DNA from: Scatophagus argus
Lineage: Eukaryota; Chordata; Actinopteri; Scatophagidae
Length of the DNA: 64,000 bases
Assembly (NCBI RefSeq): GCF_020382885.2
Contig: NC_058508.1
Location: 9,771,917 to 9,835,916, forward strand
Direction of reading: 5' to 3'
Each line of letters opens with the position of its first letter. Position 1 is the stretch's first letter. Made by a program: the position numbers and the translations under genes. The notes beneath the pieces are model-generated. The model was not told where the DNA came from, searched no databases, and saw only the letters and a program-made list of their open reading frames with translations. This document shows positions 13,180 to 24,922 of the stretch, one piece after another.

Positions 13180-13643
13180 TTTAATGAAAGGGTGATGTAC
13201 TGATCAGCAAGAAAGGGGTACAGTAAAACTACGAGGGAAAGGGGAAAGAGCTTGGTACTCAAAACATGTCTGTCCATTTCAACTGCAATACAGTTCAGTC
13301 CAGAGGAACTGCTGTCACACCATGTGCACTAGCTTGCTGCGTGTCAAAAATACAGGTGTAGGACACAGGGGAGGAGGGGCAAGGGTACTACAGAGATAAA
13401 TGTGCTGTTGTCGTCACATAGAAGTAAAGGAAATGCAAGGGAAAAACAGTTCCTTCTAGTTTTAACTATATCCCTCTGATCAAAGTTCAAAATGGAAGCA
13501 TCCACAACACATGTGGAGCTAAATGCTGGGCCTGATCATGACTTCCACTTTTCTTACATCTGGGGGTGGACAGGTTCCATTTTTTTTTTTTAATTTGTTT
13601 GTTTTTTTTCCTCCTTTTTCTGTTCGTTCTCTTCAGAATGCTC
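13180..13643 (-). other. tmem11: TMEM11 3' untranslated region
   Basis: Non-coding DNA between the TMEM11 stop codon and a minus-strand ATTAAA (plus-strand TTTAAT near 13180). The T-rich tract at 13580-13620 lies here. Plus-strand ORFs in this part overlap TMEM11 and are shadows of it. Confidence 0.4.
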
Positions 13644-15802
13644 TCATACCACATAGAGTTCGTAGATCTTCTTGGCGCAATACGCCAGGGCAGCCAGTGC
13701 TATCGTATTATGGAGTCTCTTTCTGTGGACGTCATCCCTGCGTACCAATACCACGGGCGTTGAGGAGGTGAGTGTATGCAGGGGCAGCCGCGAGAGTTTT
13801 TGGCTGTCATATTCCACCTGGTACTTGCAGCAGGGGTCAAACTGCCATGAAATCCCGTAGAGGGCAGCACAGGCCACACTGAGGGCACCAGCGGGCAACG
13901 CAACATAGCGTGAGTATTCAGGAGGCAGTGAAAGTGGTGTCAGGAGGCAAGCAGCGCCTGACAACACAGCCGTCTTGTGCAGGCAGTTACCCACGGTAAT
14001 CCATCGGGCCGTTTCATCTCCAATGCGTGTGGGCTCAATAACAATGTATTTATACTGGGCCTCCAGTGCCTGCTCCAGCTCATACTCAAACTGGTCCTGC
14101 GCATTCTCCCCATTGTAAATCTCGTGCACAATGTAGCAGTCTGTCGCCGCCATCACTCCCCTGTGTCGGGGAAAAGAAAAAAAAAACAGCAATGCAAGTG
14201 AGAGAAGGATAGAAAGTCCAAAATGTCCACAAGAGTTGAAACAACATTCACAACTGGTTATTTTATCTAAATGGTTGCTTCATGTATTTTGGTAAATAAC
14301 AACATACATATATCTCACTGCCATAAGTTATATGTGACTGAACATATATAAATTATATATTTGGTATAAGATTAAAAAAATAATAAAACATTTGAAAGAC
14401 AGCATATATAGCTTTTATTGAAAAATGTCTACGTAGGATTTACTGTTAATTTATTGCAATAAGTACTCCATGATATTGTGGTAACTACACGAACACTTAC
14501 ACAAAAACTACTGACTATTACTATGCCACTACATACAATTTCAATAACTTGATGGCATATAATTAAAATTATACAGTCTTGACAAAAACTTGAAGTCTAC
14601 ATCCTTCAAGAACATAAGCTGTGTTGAGTGAACATTTTAACAACATTATGAAGCCAATTTCAATTGACGTTCTTGAATGTGTCCTGCACGATAATCAACT
14701 CAATGTTTTGGATATCCATTGTTTGAGTTGTATATAGATTATTTAGGTTGTGCAAATAACATCAATTCATAACTAGAAAATATCAAAATTATCAAATGGT
14801 CGTCACAAGTTTTTGAAGATGAATGGCTATGAACAAAAGACTTCCATAATGTGATATATGGATTATGTCAACACAAATAAAATGCAATGTTGTGATTTTA
14901 AAACAAACAATTTTAATATTTTAGCTTGACTAATATATTACAAAAAGTAGCTATTTTATGCTGATCGTCTCGTTGATTAATCGACTTATGCATTCGGTCG
15001 TGCAAACTGATATGTTTCAGTTTATGTGTAATATTATGTTATGATTATCTTAATATGACAAACACATCAGAGTGGATCAGAGTCAACACTCTGAGGCCTT
15101 CTAGTACATAATGACAAGCAAAACTTTAAGACTTAATAGACAACGTTACCGATCTTACATAGCTTAAAACAACAACAGAAAAAAAAAACAGAAAACAACC
15201 AAACAGCGGCTTATGGGGGTAAATAACTTGAAGGCGCACCGGGTACAAATAAAAATCATTTTACGTTCACCGTGTGAGAGACATTATGTACTGGAGCGTC
15301 GGTTGGATAGCATTAGCTAACTCGTTTACATGTTAGAAAGTTGGAGGACTAGCCAGCTAAGTTGAGGACCGTTTTACTTCCAGAACAGGTCGACAAACAC
15401 AGCGGACAACACTATTAGGTCAGCCATTATTGTGTAGTACGTGACCCACGGTAAACGACACAAGCGCTCGCACCCATGCAGGACTATACGCAACTTTTCA
15501 CAGTAGTAATCGGGTGATGTATCCAAAACATCACATGAGCTGCTAGTTTATTCCCCCGCTAACGTTAGCTAGCTGTACACGTTAGCCAGCTAACGTTAGC
15601 TAACTATGGGATAAAATTCCGACTTGACGTGTTGGCATTTAAGTTTAAATCCAAAACGATGTACATCTTCGGGATGTGGCACATGGTGACATCTAAATAC
15701 CGATGCACCACAATAAAACATTTTCGTTTAATGGCTAAGATGTGCAGTAACTGACCTCTCCCTGCTTACTGGGACACCGCGCCTCCTTCCCAGCGACGCC
15801 AT
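13644..15802 (-). CDS. tmem11: TMEM11, mitochondrial inner-membrane protein
   Basis: TMEM11 (PM1 family) is an inner mitochondrial membrane protein that associates with the MICOS complex and helps shape cristae; it has also been linked to mitophagy-receptor sites. There are two coding exons: 15756-15802 and 13644-14160. They total 564 nt, or 187 residues (human 192). The first exon encodes a basic leader (MASLGRRRGVPVSRER) resembling the human N-terminus, which decided the start; a downstream in-frame ATG would give a protein beginning MAATDCYIVHE. The conserved core includes QFEYELEQALEAQYKY, ARWITVGNCLHKTA, two hydrophobic segments around 78-95 and 101-121, GISWQFDPCCKYQVEYD, LTSSTPVVLVR and the tail KKIYELYVV. 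The 1.6-kb intron separates a GC-rich first exon from the core exon. No odd features; very confident. Confidence 0.96.
14161..15755 (-). other. tmem11: TMEM11 intron 1
   Basis: An AT-rich intron with many poly-A/T tracts and no coding potential. Its 5' part (15556-15604) holds a run of palindromes, GCTAACGTTAGC and GCTAGC. No identifiable transposon was seen. Confidence 0.6.
15556..15604. repeat. GCTAACGTTAGC palindrome cluster, TMEM11 intron 1
   Basis: Within 49 bp the self-complementary word GCTAACGTTAGC occurs twice, with GCTAGC and CACGTTAGCC between the copies. The cluster starts about 150 bp inside the first intron. Similar words lie just inside intron 1 of DHRS7B, NATD1 and TUFM. Confidence 0.6.
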
Positions 15803-15847
15803 GTTGGAGATACAACCGTGATTGCAGTCGACGTATGACATCACCCA

Positions 15848-15866
15848 GCTTTCTGGGTAATGTAGT
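15848..15866 (-). promoter_or_regulatory. ZNF143/THAP11-type site, TMEM11 promoter (proximal)
   Basis: Read on the minus strand this is ACTACATTACCCAGAAAGC, a close match to the ACTACANNTCCCAGNATGC family. It lies about 46 bp upstream of the TMEM11 start codon. Confidence 0.55.
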
Positions 15867-15906
15867 GTGTCAACGCAGTCAACGGTTCAATTCGACTCGA
15901 ATGCGG

Positions 15907-15925
15907 ACTAAAATTCCCATGATGC
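15907..15925 (+). promoter_or_regulatory. ZNF143/THAP11-type site, TMEM11 promoter (distal, opposite strand)
   Basis: ACTAAAATTCCCATGATGC is one base from the classic ACTACAATTCCCATGATGC form. It faces the proximal site about 40 bp away. A TATAAA-like string follows directly on the plus strand. Confidence 0.6.
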
Positions 15926-15929
15926 TATA

Positions 15930-17880
15930 AAAACAGAGTACCTGTCGTGACGTATTTGTAAGAGCGCATACAAGTTTGAGAGGTCAGACAATATTCTAAA
16001 TAAATCCACTACAAAGAAACGGAGGCATGTTTATTTAAAGCATAATCATAACTTAAGGATAAATTAAGGAACCGTTTAGATATGCAAATTTTGAGGGAAA
16101 TATATTGCATGCATCGGTTACAACATACTGTACACATTTTCTAATATAGTGTCCTTTCCATGTGCTTCTATAATAAGGTTTGTGTTTGTTTACTTCTGGG
16201 TGCTCACCCATATTGTGCCCTCGCGCTCCCTGCTGTGTCCCCGTGCGTATGGGCTGTCTGTCCGGGTGCTGTAACTTGAGATGGTTTGGATGTAATAACT
16301 ATAATGGTTCCGCTCAGGAATGTAAGATCAGCTGAAACCAGATGCTGCGCCTGTGACAGCAATTGTTTGTATCTAGGGAGCTAAATAGCGCATGCGTGCC
16401 TTAAAATAAATAAATAAATAAAATTCACTCAGTGAAGTGATCCTATATCTTTACTGCTGTGATTTTTGAATGTTTTGGTCAGGACCTCAATTCCGTTACA
16501 AGAATCATTTCAACTGATATAGGTTATTTTGGAGACACTTGCTAATTTGTTTGTGGGTACGTTTTAAGTAAATTGATGTTTTAATTATTAAACTACACAT
16601 GAAAAAATGCAGCCAAAAAGTCAAGAATAAAGAGAAGTGGTTGCTGTAAGCAGGATTCTTTGAATACTGAGGTCATGAATCTATGTCTAATGAGTGAATC
16701 CTAACCATCCTAATCCCTCCACTTATTTTATTCAAATTATCTGTATTTTATGTAAAGCAAGTAAGATTATGTTTCAGTTTATTAAAGGGTCAACACATGT
16801 TCATATTGCTCAAAGCTGGATATCAAATAGGCACTCATTATCAATGCCTAGTCCTATTCTTCTATTAATTGGGTTTTTGTTGGCCTAAAATTTTTCATAT
16901 TTAAGTATAATTAGTCTAAACACACTAGAATTACACTGTAAAATAATTAACAGACAGGATGCTAAACCCCTCAGAAGAAAAATACAGAGAGCATTACCTC
17001 AATGTCCACAGTGGAAACTATGGTCCTGGATGCTGAAATCCTGTTCACTGACTGACATTTGGTCATTTGAGAAGACTTGGGACATCTTGGGAGTTTATAC
17101 AGTTTTGAGTTTATGGGAGGCTTATGTGGTGACTTGAGGTACCACCTGGCTTTGCAGCACTAACAGAGGTAGCTTTTTCAGGTTCTTCTTCAGTAACCAG
17201 GAGATGTTCTGTAGCTGATGATCTTGAAGACTCCAGTTTTTTTTTTTCCAATAGGAGATAATCAAACAGAGTTCTCTCCATCTCACTCCTCTGAAGAATT
17301 GTTTGCTCCTGCATTTTTAACAGCACACAAATCAAACTACTGCTGACCCAGGGTGTATATATGTATATATGTATATGTAATACAATGTCCTCCACTGTCA
17401 TTCACAATACCGTCAGCAGATGGCGCTAAAATTGTGTTTAATTTTGAAGTGGTGCTGTTTGTTGCACGATGCTTGTGCTTACAAAGGACACAGTGTATCT
17501 AAGGTTACAATATCCATACATAGTTAAAGTTCTATGCCCTTAAGTAGCTCTCTGACTTACTGTACATGTAGTAATTAGTCCAGCTTGCTGATATGAAAAA
17601 TGCTCATCTGACCAAGTAAAAGTGTGGTGAGGTGGACATCAAGATATTTTCCACACAAATCAAATACTGAAAATTTACCACAGTCCTCACTAAGACACAT
17701 TCTTATAATTATATCTTAATACAATTTTCTGAATTTATTTCTGAAACAGTGATAAATGCACTAAAAATGAATTGTGCAGTATTTTTAGGATTAGGAATAG
17801 GGAATAATATTACCATAATATTACCTTAAAGTTGGATGCATGCTAATCTTTCTCTGTTTTTCTAGAAATACATACTTTGA
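15930..17880. other. Intergenic spacer TMEM11-NATD1
   Basis: About 2 kb between the TMEM11 promoter and the inferred NATD1 3' end. It holds a TGACGTA half-CRE near 15947, an (AAAT)n tract at about 16404-16423 and AT-rich unique-looking DNA. A 96-codon minus-strand ORF at 17111-17401 has no recognisable domain and includes a TATA-rich stretch, so I do not call it a gene. Confidence 0.45.
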
Positions 17881-17889
17881 CATTAATGT

Positions 17890-19547
17890 GACGAGTACTT
17901 GATTTATTTATTCATAGAAACAAGAATGGAAAAAAGTCTCAGGCAAAAAAGTACTAATAAAATAAGAATTGGTACATTTTGATGAATTTGAAGAGCCACA
18001 TGTTCCGAAATCTCTTTCCAGAAACACACAAATATAAACATAAACACAAAAAAATGAAGTAACACCTTGGCCTATTGACAGGTGTGTGTGTCACCTAAAG
18101 GAAATTTTTATAAGGGTGAAGTGGTTTCCTACAATTACCTCTTGGTGACAGAGAAGACAGACCGTCAGCCTTGTATTGTGTGTCCTGCCAGAGTGTGTTG
18201 AGTAACCTGAGGTATTTTTCTCCTCAACACTTAAGATTGTCAACAGCAAAAGCTCCCAGACAGCCAAAAAAAAAGAAAAAAAAGGAAAATGACAGTACAC
18301 CTTTTTTTCAGTAAAAGATCTACGATGACGTTTATCATTTTGACATCAGCTGGCAAAAGAAGCCCTGTGGGTAAGATACTTGAGCTTCAGCCATCCAGTA
18401 TCATTTTCCCAAATGACAGGACAGAGGACTGTAGATGCCAAAGTACATAATAAATGCCCTGAATATAGCAGTGCAGTTTGCTGGTTTATATGGAGATATT
18501 TATCCACATCCAGACCGAGCTGTTATACTACACAGTGACAAGCTTACGACCCAATTAATCACGTGCGTGTGTAGCATTTAACACACCCAAAGGAGAAAAT
18601 GATGGGTTTTGTCTTGAGGCTTGTTCAGGATTGCACCTCCAGAGTCAGACATTGTCACTTTGTTGTTCTTTGGTTTAAAAGTCCCTGCATTTCTTTTGGC
18701 TACTCAATTTATATCTCCAATAATGGACAGTAGATTTCTGTTACTGGGAAGAACAGCAGTGGATACAGTAACATTGGAACCAAACTGAGAGTTCAGGAAA
18801 TATAACAGCCTTCAGAATACAAAAAATGACCCTTAATGTACTTAATTTATGCCTATAGCTAGAAAAACCCTTTTCCAGAGGCTTGGAGTTCTACGATGCA
18901 TTTAGCTTTCACAATCCACTAAATGACCATTTCTGCCCTGGAAACACATTTTTTTAATGGAGTAGTGGAAAGGAAATTGAAAAAAAAAAAAGACAAAAAC
19001 AAAGCTATAGTATATCAAAATGGGGTCGATATATAAAAGTCATCACAGTATGAGCATTAGTGAAGACATCAATGCTTCCATCCAAACCATCATGGAGAAA
19101 GACGTCTGGGTTGGTCATCTTGTAGAGCTGCTCACAACCAGTGAAGAGTCCGAAGGCGGACAGAAAATTTGCAACATAAGATCTGACTCACATGTCAGTG
19201 TCAGTGATAGGTGCACATCCTGAAGGCTTCTGTCTGAGGTAACAGGCTTCAGCTTTGGTTAGTTCATTTGCTCATAGTTTTACAAGTAGTGACCAGCTGA
19301 TTCACTTCCTGTTTCCTGTGAGCGTCTACCCTGGATATCATGGACATAACTGATCCGTCAAACGTTCAGCTTGTAGACGTCTTTGCTACGAGTTCAGTTA
19401 TCTATGGAGTCGCTCAATGTCATGTTTAACAATCTCTGGAAGGCCCTTTGTTGTATGTCAGCCTGTAACTCCAAAGCATGCGGTCAGACGGTATACATCC
19501 CCATATCCCCTGGGAGTCTCTTTCTCCTGTCAGAGCACCATGTAGGG
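17890..19547 (-). other. natd1: Probable NATD1 3' untranslated region
   Basis: AT-rich non-coding DNA between the NATD1 stop codon and the AATAAA pair near 17905. Short ORFs on both strands show no protein similarity that I recognise. Assignment as UTR is inferred from the position of the signal. Confidence 0.35.
17903..17912 (-). terminator. natd1: NATD1 polyadenylation signal (candidate)
   Basis: TTTATTTATT gives two overlapping minus-strand AATAAA signals about 1.64 kb after the NATD1 stop codon. If used, the 3'UTR is about five times longer than the coding sequence. Confidence 0.4.
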
Positions 19548-21539
19548 TCATTGATAAATATGTTCAAAGTACTGAGGCTGAGGATTCTCTTTGACGAATT
19601 TCTGAATGTACCAGCAGGTCAAGTGGGCTTTCAGATCCTCTTCCACCACAAAATCCATGGCTGCCTGCCATCACACAAGCATAAAACCACATCTAAATTG
19701 TTCTGACAGGCATTTTATCAGACAGCATTTTACAGGGACACTTTGTTTCATTGATTTTTATATGTGTACTGTACCTTTAAAAGGAAATGTGAGATGTCTT
19801 TGAGTACACTGCCCAGATATAACAGTTAAAATCACTGGTGCAGTCATCTAAATAAGGCATTCTTTTCATAACAGAGCAAGTCATAACAGTGTGTTCCAAA
19901 TGTAAACAAAAAAGTTAAAAATACAAAATGCTGGTTTTCCATTTATGTCTCACACTATTAAACTGTGCATGTAAACACAAATGTACCTGGTTAAAATATT
20001 TCAAACTGGGCCTTCAGGAAATGAACAGAAAGAGAAAATCTCTGAAGAAAGACTGATGAAAACAAAGCAAAGCACTCTTTGAGTTTTACCTTGGCTAGAT
20101 GCTTGGCTATTCCTCTCCCTCTGTAAGCATCTGGAACTTCAGTGTGTTGCAAGTCCACTGTCTTCTTCCCAATGTATTCATACAGAAGAACTGCCCGATC
20201 GTGAGATCCTGAGGACAGACAGAAGTCATAGCTCTTGGTTATCTTGAGTTTGCCTCCACCCAACCCAGTTTCCTGCAGTTTACAGCAACAGCAACTTGAC
20301 ACCAACTTGTTATGGGATACTGGCTATACCTGCATGGATTTGTCAGTGTTTAAGTGGAAACCTTATGCAGTAGATTCACAAAAAAATGCTCCCTGATAAT
20401 CAACCACCACAATAGTCAAAGATCAGGAGTTCACCATCTACTTCACACATGGAAAACAATCTTATGCTAGATTGACTAAGTCTTGTCATTTAAAGCTGAA
20501 CCTCATCCCACTGCCTATGTTACTGATCAAGTTGCACTAGTAGCTTGCAATCTACCAAAAATACTGCAACATGTCTGCTCAATATGACAACTTATGAGTA
20601 CTTTGACCTCAAAGCAAGAGGGTCATTGGTTTGATATCATGTGATGTGGTGATAGCATCAGGAAAACAACACATCACCACCCAGCCAGGTACAGACAAGT
20701 GGTTATGTAAAAGGATAATGTAGCTGGGTGCAGACAAAAGATCTTCATTCAGGGGAAAACTGGCTTCCAGCTTATTGCCATAAATACATCTCACACAGCT
20801 GTAACGTGCAAGATTATCTAACTTAATAGATGATCATAAAAACTTTCCATAAATATTGAATGGAACAGACCTGGACACGTTAACACAGCTCAAAACACAT
20901 TTATTTCAGATTGTTACAAATTAGAAGGTCCCCAGACCAAAATCAGAGTACCACAACTCATAAGGTTCGGACAGACAAAATATGATTCATTTTATAAACA
21001 AGAAATTTGATTGGTGGGCCACTGGCGTTTAAAGCATAGCTCGCAAAGGTTGGGCGGAGTAACTAGGTCGTTATGAGGCGACTTCACCAAGAAGAATAAT
21101 TGATCTTCGAGAGAATCTTTTGTGAGCGGATGCTACTGTGCGCTGCATATTTGCTTTGAAGAAAGGAACGAAGAAAATGTTTCCGTCGTGCCAAATAGAC
21201 GAGCACTAGAAGTTACAAATCAAAGCACTGTCGTCTGTTCAGATCATAAAATACGAAACTGGATCCGAATAAAGACGTGACATTCCAATTATACAAAATT
21301 AATAACGCCATTGTGTCTGAAACCGCAGCTGGTGCCATCAGTAAGAGCACGACGACGATACTAGCAACAAGGAAAGCTACACCAACACCTGAGCTAGCAT
21401 TAGCCAGCTAGCATGCTAATGTTTACATGCTGAACTTACCATTTAGTCGTATAACAAACTGCCGACGCTTTTTATCGTGTTCCACCTGGATCTGTGAGTT
21501 GGTCGTGTCGAAGGGATTTGCCTGCGCTGCCTGTGCCAT
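19548..21539 (-). CDS. natd1: NATD1, GNAT-like N-acetyltransferase domain-containing protein 1
   Basis: NATD1 is a minimal GNAT-like protein of the YjdJ/CG type; its substrate in animals is not settled. Three exons, 21440-21539, 20090-20208 and 19548-19664, total 336 nt or 111 residues (human about 113). The sequence runs [88 protein letters not shown] and ends [14 protein letters not shown]. The RGRGIA loop is the acetyl-CoA pyrophosphate-binding motif of this fold. The N-terminal leader differs from human, while the core is nearly identical. Intron 1 is about 1.2 kb, and the first ATG lies in a GC-richer block with a CACGTG box upstream. Neighbours TMEM11 and KCNJ12 match the human order. 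Confidence 0.94.
20209..21439 (-). other. natd1: NATD1 intron 1
   Basis: A 1.2-kb intron. The first 50 bp after the donor contain GAGCTAGCATTAGCCAGCTAGC at 21391-21412. The rest shows no ORF or transposon that I recognise. Confidence 0.55.
21391..21420. repeat. GCTAGC/TTAGC palindromic cluster, NATD1 intron 1
   Basis: Two GCTAGC palindromes with ATTAGCC between them, followed by GCATGC, lie within 20-50 bp of the first splice donor. The composition resembles the TMEM11 and DHRS7B intron-1 clusters. Confidence 0.5.
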
Positions 21540-21660
21540 GGTACCTTTGAACAGTTGACGATGATGGCCGTGCTGCTCTCCAGCGTTGCTAGCCAGAAAT
21601 GGCTACATAAAATGATGAACGTCAAAGCAAAACACTTCATCCAACGAAATCAGCTGTGAG

Positions 21661-21670
21661 GTCACGTGAC
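21661..21670. promoter_or_regulatory. GTCACGTGAC E-box, NATD1 promoter
   Basis: A 10-bp perfect palindrome GTCACGTGAC of the USF/TFEB (CLEAR) type, about 122 bp upstream of the NATD1 start codon. Confidence 0.5.
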
Positions 21671-21679
21671 ACCCAGCCA

Positions 21680-23176
21680 ACCAGCGCTGGTGTTGTCAGC
21701 GAGGAGATCGCAATACATATAGATTTTGTTGTTATTGCAGTCTAAGGAACTATTCCATCTAATTGTAATAAAATACGTTGAGTAAAGAAGCACAGACTGT
21801 TTAACTACACGCTGGCACCAAGCAAAGATTTGTCTGAACTTTTCTCCGACTTAACTCAAATAAAATGAACTTAGGGAGTTGAACGCTTAACGTTGGGTGG
21901 TTAAGTTTATTTTCAACCATGTTGAATGAACATTAATTGATGAACGGCGTGTTTGAGCTCTTTAAGTATAGTCAGTGTTCATTTTAGTACCAAAGGCAAA
22001 TTGCTGAGTTGTTTGCAGTTTGTAAAGTTTGGCATTAGTAGCTGAGGTTATCAACTAGAAGCGACAATATGGTAACTTTACCTGTAGTCCTCTTAAAACA
22101 ACAGTCATCGGGGTAATTAAATATGTTTGCACAGCTGTTTGCATTTTATGTCTCCAAAGCTCATATGAGATTGATAAAAGATAAACAAAAAATAAGTAGT
22201 GTGTGAACGTGAGTGTCACATTTGCATGTTCAGCAACATTAGACTAACATTAAAACCTTAATATTACCTGATGAATGTCAGTTACAGCCACTTAGGTTTG
22301 TCACATGGCACCACATTAAGTTAACATTATAGGCACATCTCTTTTGTTTCTCTTTTCTCTTGTCACACCAAAAACTAACCTGCCTTACAATCACACTCAG
22401 TCCTCAATAATAATATGGCTTGCCTATGGTGAGACATTCTATCTTTAAACCAATTATTTAAATAATTTCTATTTTACTTCACCTTACTGCTTTTGCTTTT
22501 TCTTTGGACCTACACGCTCTTCTCCCTCATTTCTCAGTTTTCAGTTTTTCCAGTGCTCCATGTATTTTGCCTTGACTGCACACACACTTGATTGACATGT
22601 TCAAGCACCATCATTTCACCTGCATGATAATTCATATCCTGGTATAAAACAAACTTGATGTAACTAAGACATAGTTTTTCATAGTTCAGGTCGGGTCACA
22701 GCTCACAGATCCACAGTGACAGCTGTGTTGCTGTGTGCAGAGCAAATACACGATCAGCAGCCAGTCCTTCTAAACTGGACTTGAGAGAGTGGGCGTGTAT
22801 TGCCAAACTACTGTTGTGGATTGTTCTCATATTTATTTTTTCTCATAAGTTAAACACTTCTGTTTTGGTATAAACTTGATAAACATTAGGACTATTTCCA
22901 CACATTGTAGGCAGATATGTCAATATCAACAAAATTACAGAGTAGTAATCCTGTTAAGCTGTTGGCCTAATCCTGCAAAACTCTAATGGAGTTTGTCAAC
23001 TCTGTAAGGGATTGTGCGTCTGCGTGTGTGTGTGCTGTTTCAACCTGTTTGTGATTTGTTCTTTCTGGTTTTTGCCAGAGTGAGAGGGACCGAGCACCTT
23101 TTGCAAATGAAGAATAGTATTAGTCAGAAGTTCTCAAGTTAATCTCTTTTAATAGTGATTTTTCATTGTGCTGCAG
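21680..23176. other. Spacer between NATD1 and the MPRIP-like gene
   Basis: About 1.5 kb between two divergent genes. It must hold the MPRIP-like promoter and at least one untranslated exon, since the first coding exon begins behind an acceptor (CTGCAG at 23171-23176). I could not place that exon. I looked for an N-terminal PH domain here and found no coding trace. Confidence 0.45.
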
Positions 23177-23179
23177 AAA

Positions 23180-24879
23180 ATGATGTCCAAGAAGCAAAGG
23201 TAAGTGAGTATTATCTGGCTGTTTCCAATATAACATAGAAAGTTATTTTTAAGGCATCTGATAATGAATCTCTGCTTGATGTGAGAGAGATGGATGCGGT
23301 GTAGATTAAAACATTTTTTAATTCTTGCTCTGTACGCAGCCTCTAAATTTCACAATTTAGAGGTTCCTAAATTTCTCACATGGCTGCCCCATAATGTTAA
23401 TATTTCCTGGTACCATCCTGCTAATGGGTGCTAAACCTTTACATGTAAAATGTTCCTCCTTCTCCTCTGAAGTCATCACAGCTTCCCAATTGACATTATG
23501 TTGTATTGTGATTATGCCTTGAATTTTCAAGCGATAATTTGAAAAAGGGTGCTGCATTGTTCGTAAGCTGTTCATGAGCTGCTTTACAACTAAACTTAAT
23601 ATGGTTGAATTTTTTTGACACCTTCAAGTAAAAGTATCTGGTTTCATATTTGAGTACAGCCAAATAAAATATTGTGACTCCCACTAAACAACTGTGCAGG
23701 AAGCGCAGGATGACATAGATAATTTATGCTTAAATGTATTAATCTCATCTATAGCAGGTGGCAAGAGAGCCTGATAAACTCCAGCAAGCCTACACAGAAG
23801 ACAGGGGGGAAGGTAAGTGCCACATTCACTTTGAAAGTTCAGAAATGCAGAATAGGAAATTTACTGATGGTTAGGGCTTTAAGCATTAAAGTTTGTTTGA
23901 ATAAGGAGCTTCTCAGAGACACAACTGTTTGAAAAATGTGTGTCCAAAGTTGTGAGGATTGGTGAACATGTGACTTTTAAAATGACTTACTTTACATTTA
24001 TCAATCATTCATTCATTCTTCTTATAAAAAAAAATAACTATACCAGGACCGCCTTTCGCCCGTAGTCAGCTGGGATAGGCTCCAGCTTCCCCACGACCCT
24101 GACAGATAAGCGGTATAGAAAATGGATGGATGTATACCAGGATTGCTGTTGTGGAAAAACATGGTGTGGATATACATAGAGCACAAGATACCGTCTTTGG
24201 AAAAATAAAAAAAGGACTGACCGTGAAGGAAAGACTATGGTGATCTGATTTGTCCCAGATTATGATTTGTGACACTGTGGTTCTCTTAAAATTGTTATCA
24301 GTTGTGAAATTAATTCATCATTTACTGGTTCATGTGAGGTCCTTCAAATAAAATCCTCCAAACACCTCTGAGTGTCTGAACCCTGAATCAAACTCATCAA
24401 CTAAGTTAACGCATAACTACAACTAGTGAAGTAAAAGAAACAAAAAGAACATTTGTTTTGAAGGCAGAAGTGTGCAGAATCTGTCCAGCCTGTGTTTTTG
24501 TGTCAGTTTTCTATCAGTGAAACTCACTTGCAAATTTCTTTTCATAACGTAGTTAAAGTACAGCAATATTAACAATGTTCAGTGTTGTTCACTTAATATA
24601 GACTCAGGTTCCTCAGAATGAGTGCATATTTTTGCTAGACCTGAATACATTTAGTTTGATTTATGTAGCCATTAATGACCAGAGATCAAATCAGTGCAGT
24701 TACAACCCACACAAGTCGCTAAGTCAGGACTACCTGAGCTTCCTCTAATTGATTTCTCTGTCTTGTGGTCCGGCCACAGATTGATTGCCTCTGCAGTTGG
24801 TGAGGTTGCATCTCCAGAGACTGGAATAGACCGCCTGGGTCTGATGGCTTTCCAATGCTCAAGTGTGATTAAGTTTAAT

Positions 24880-24922
<43 letters not shown>

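Noticed and set aside
17111-17401. 96-codon minus-strand ORF
   Set aside because: No domain, low-complexity TATA-derived start, no splice support and no family resemblance.
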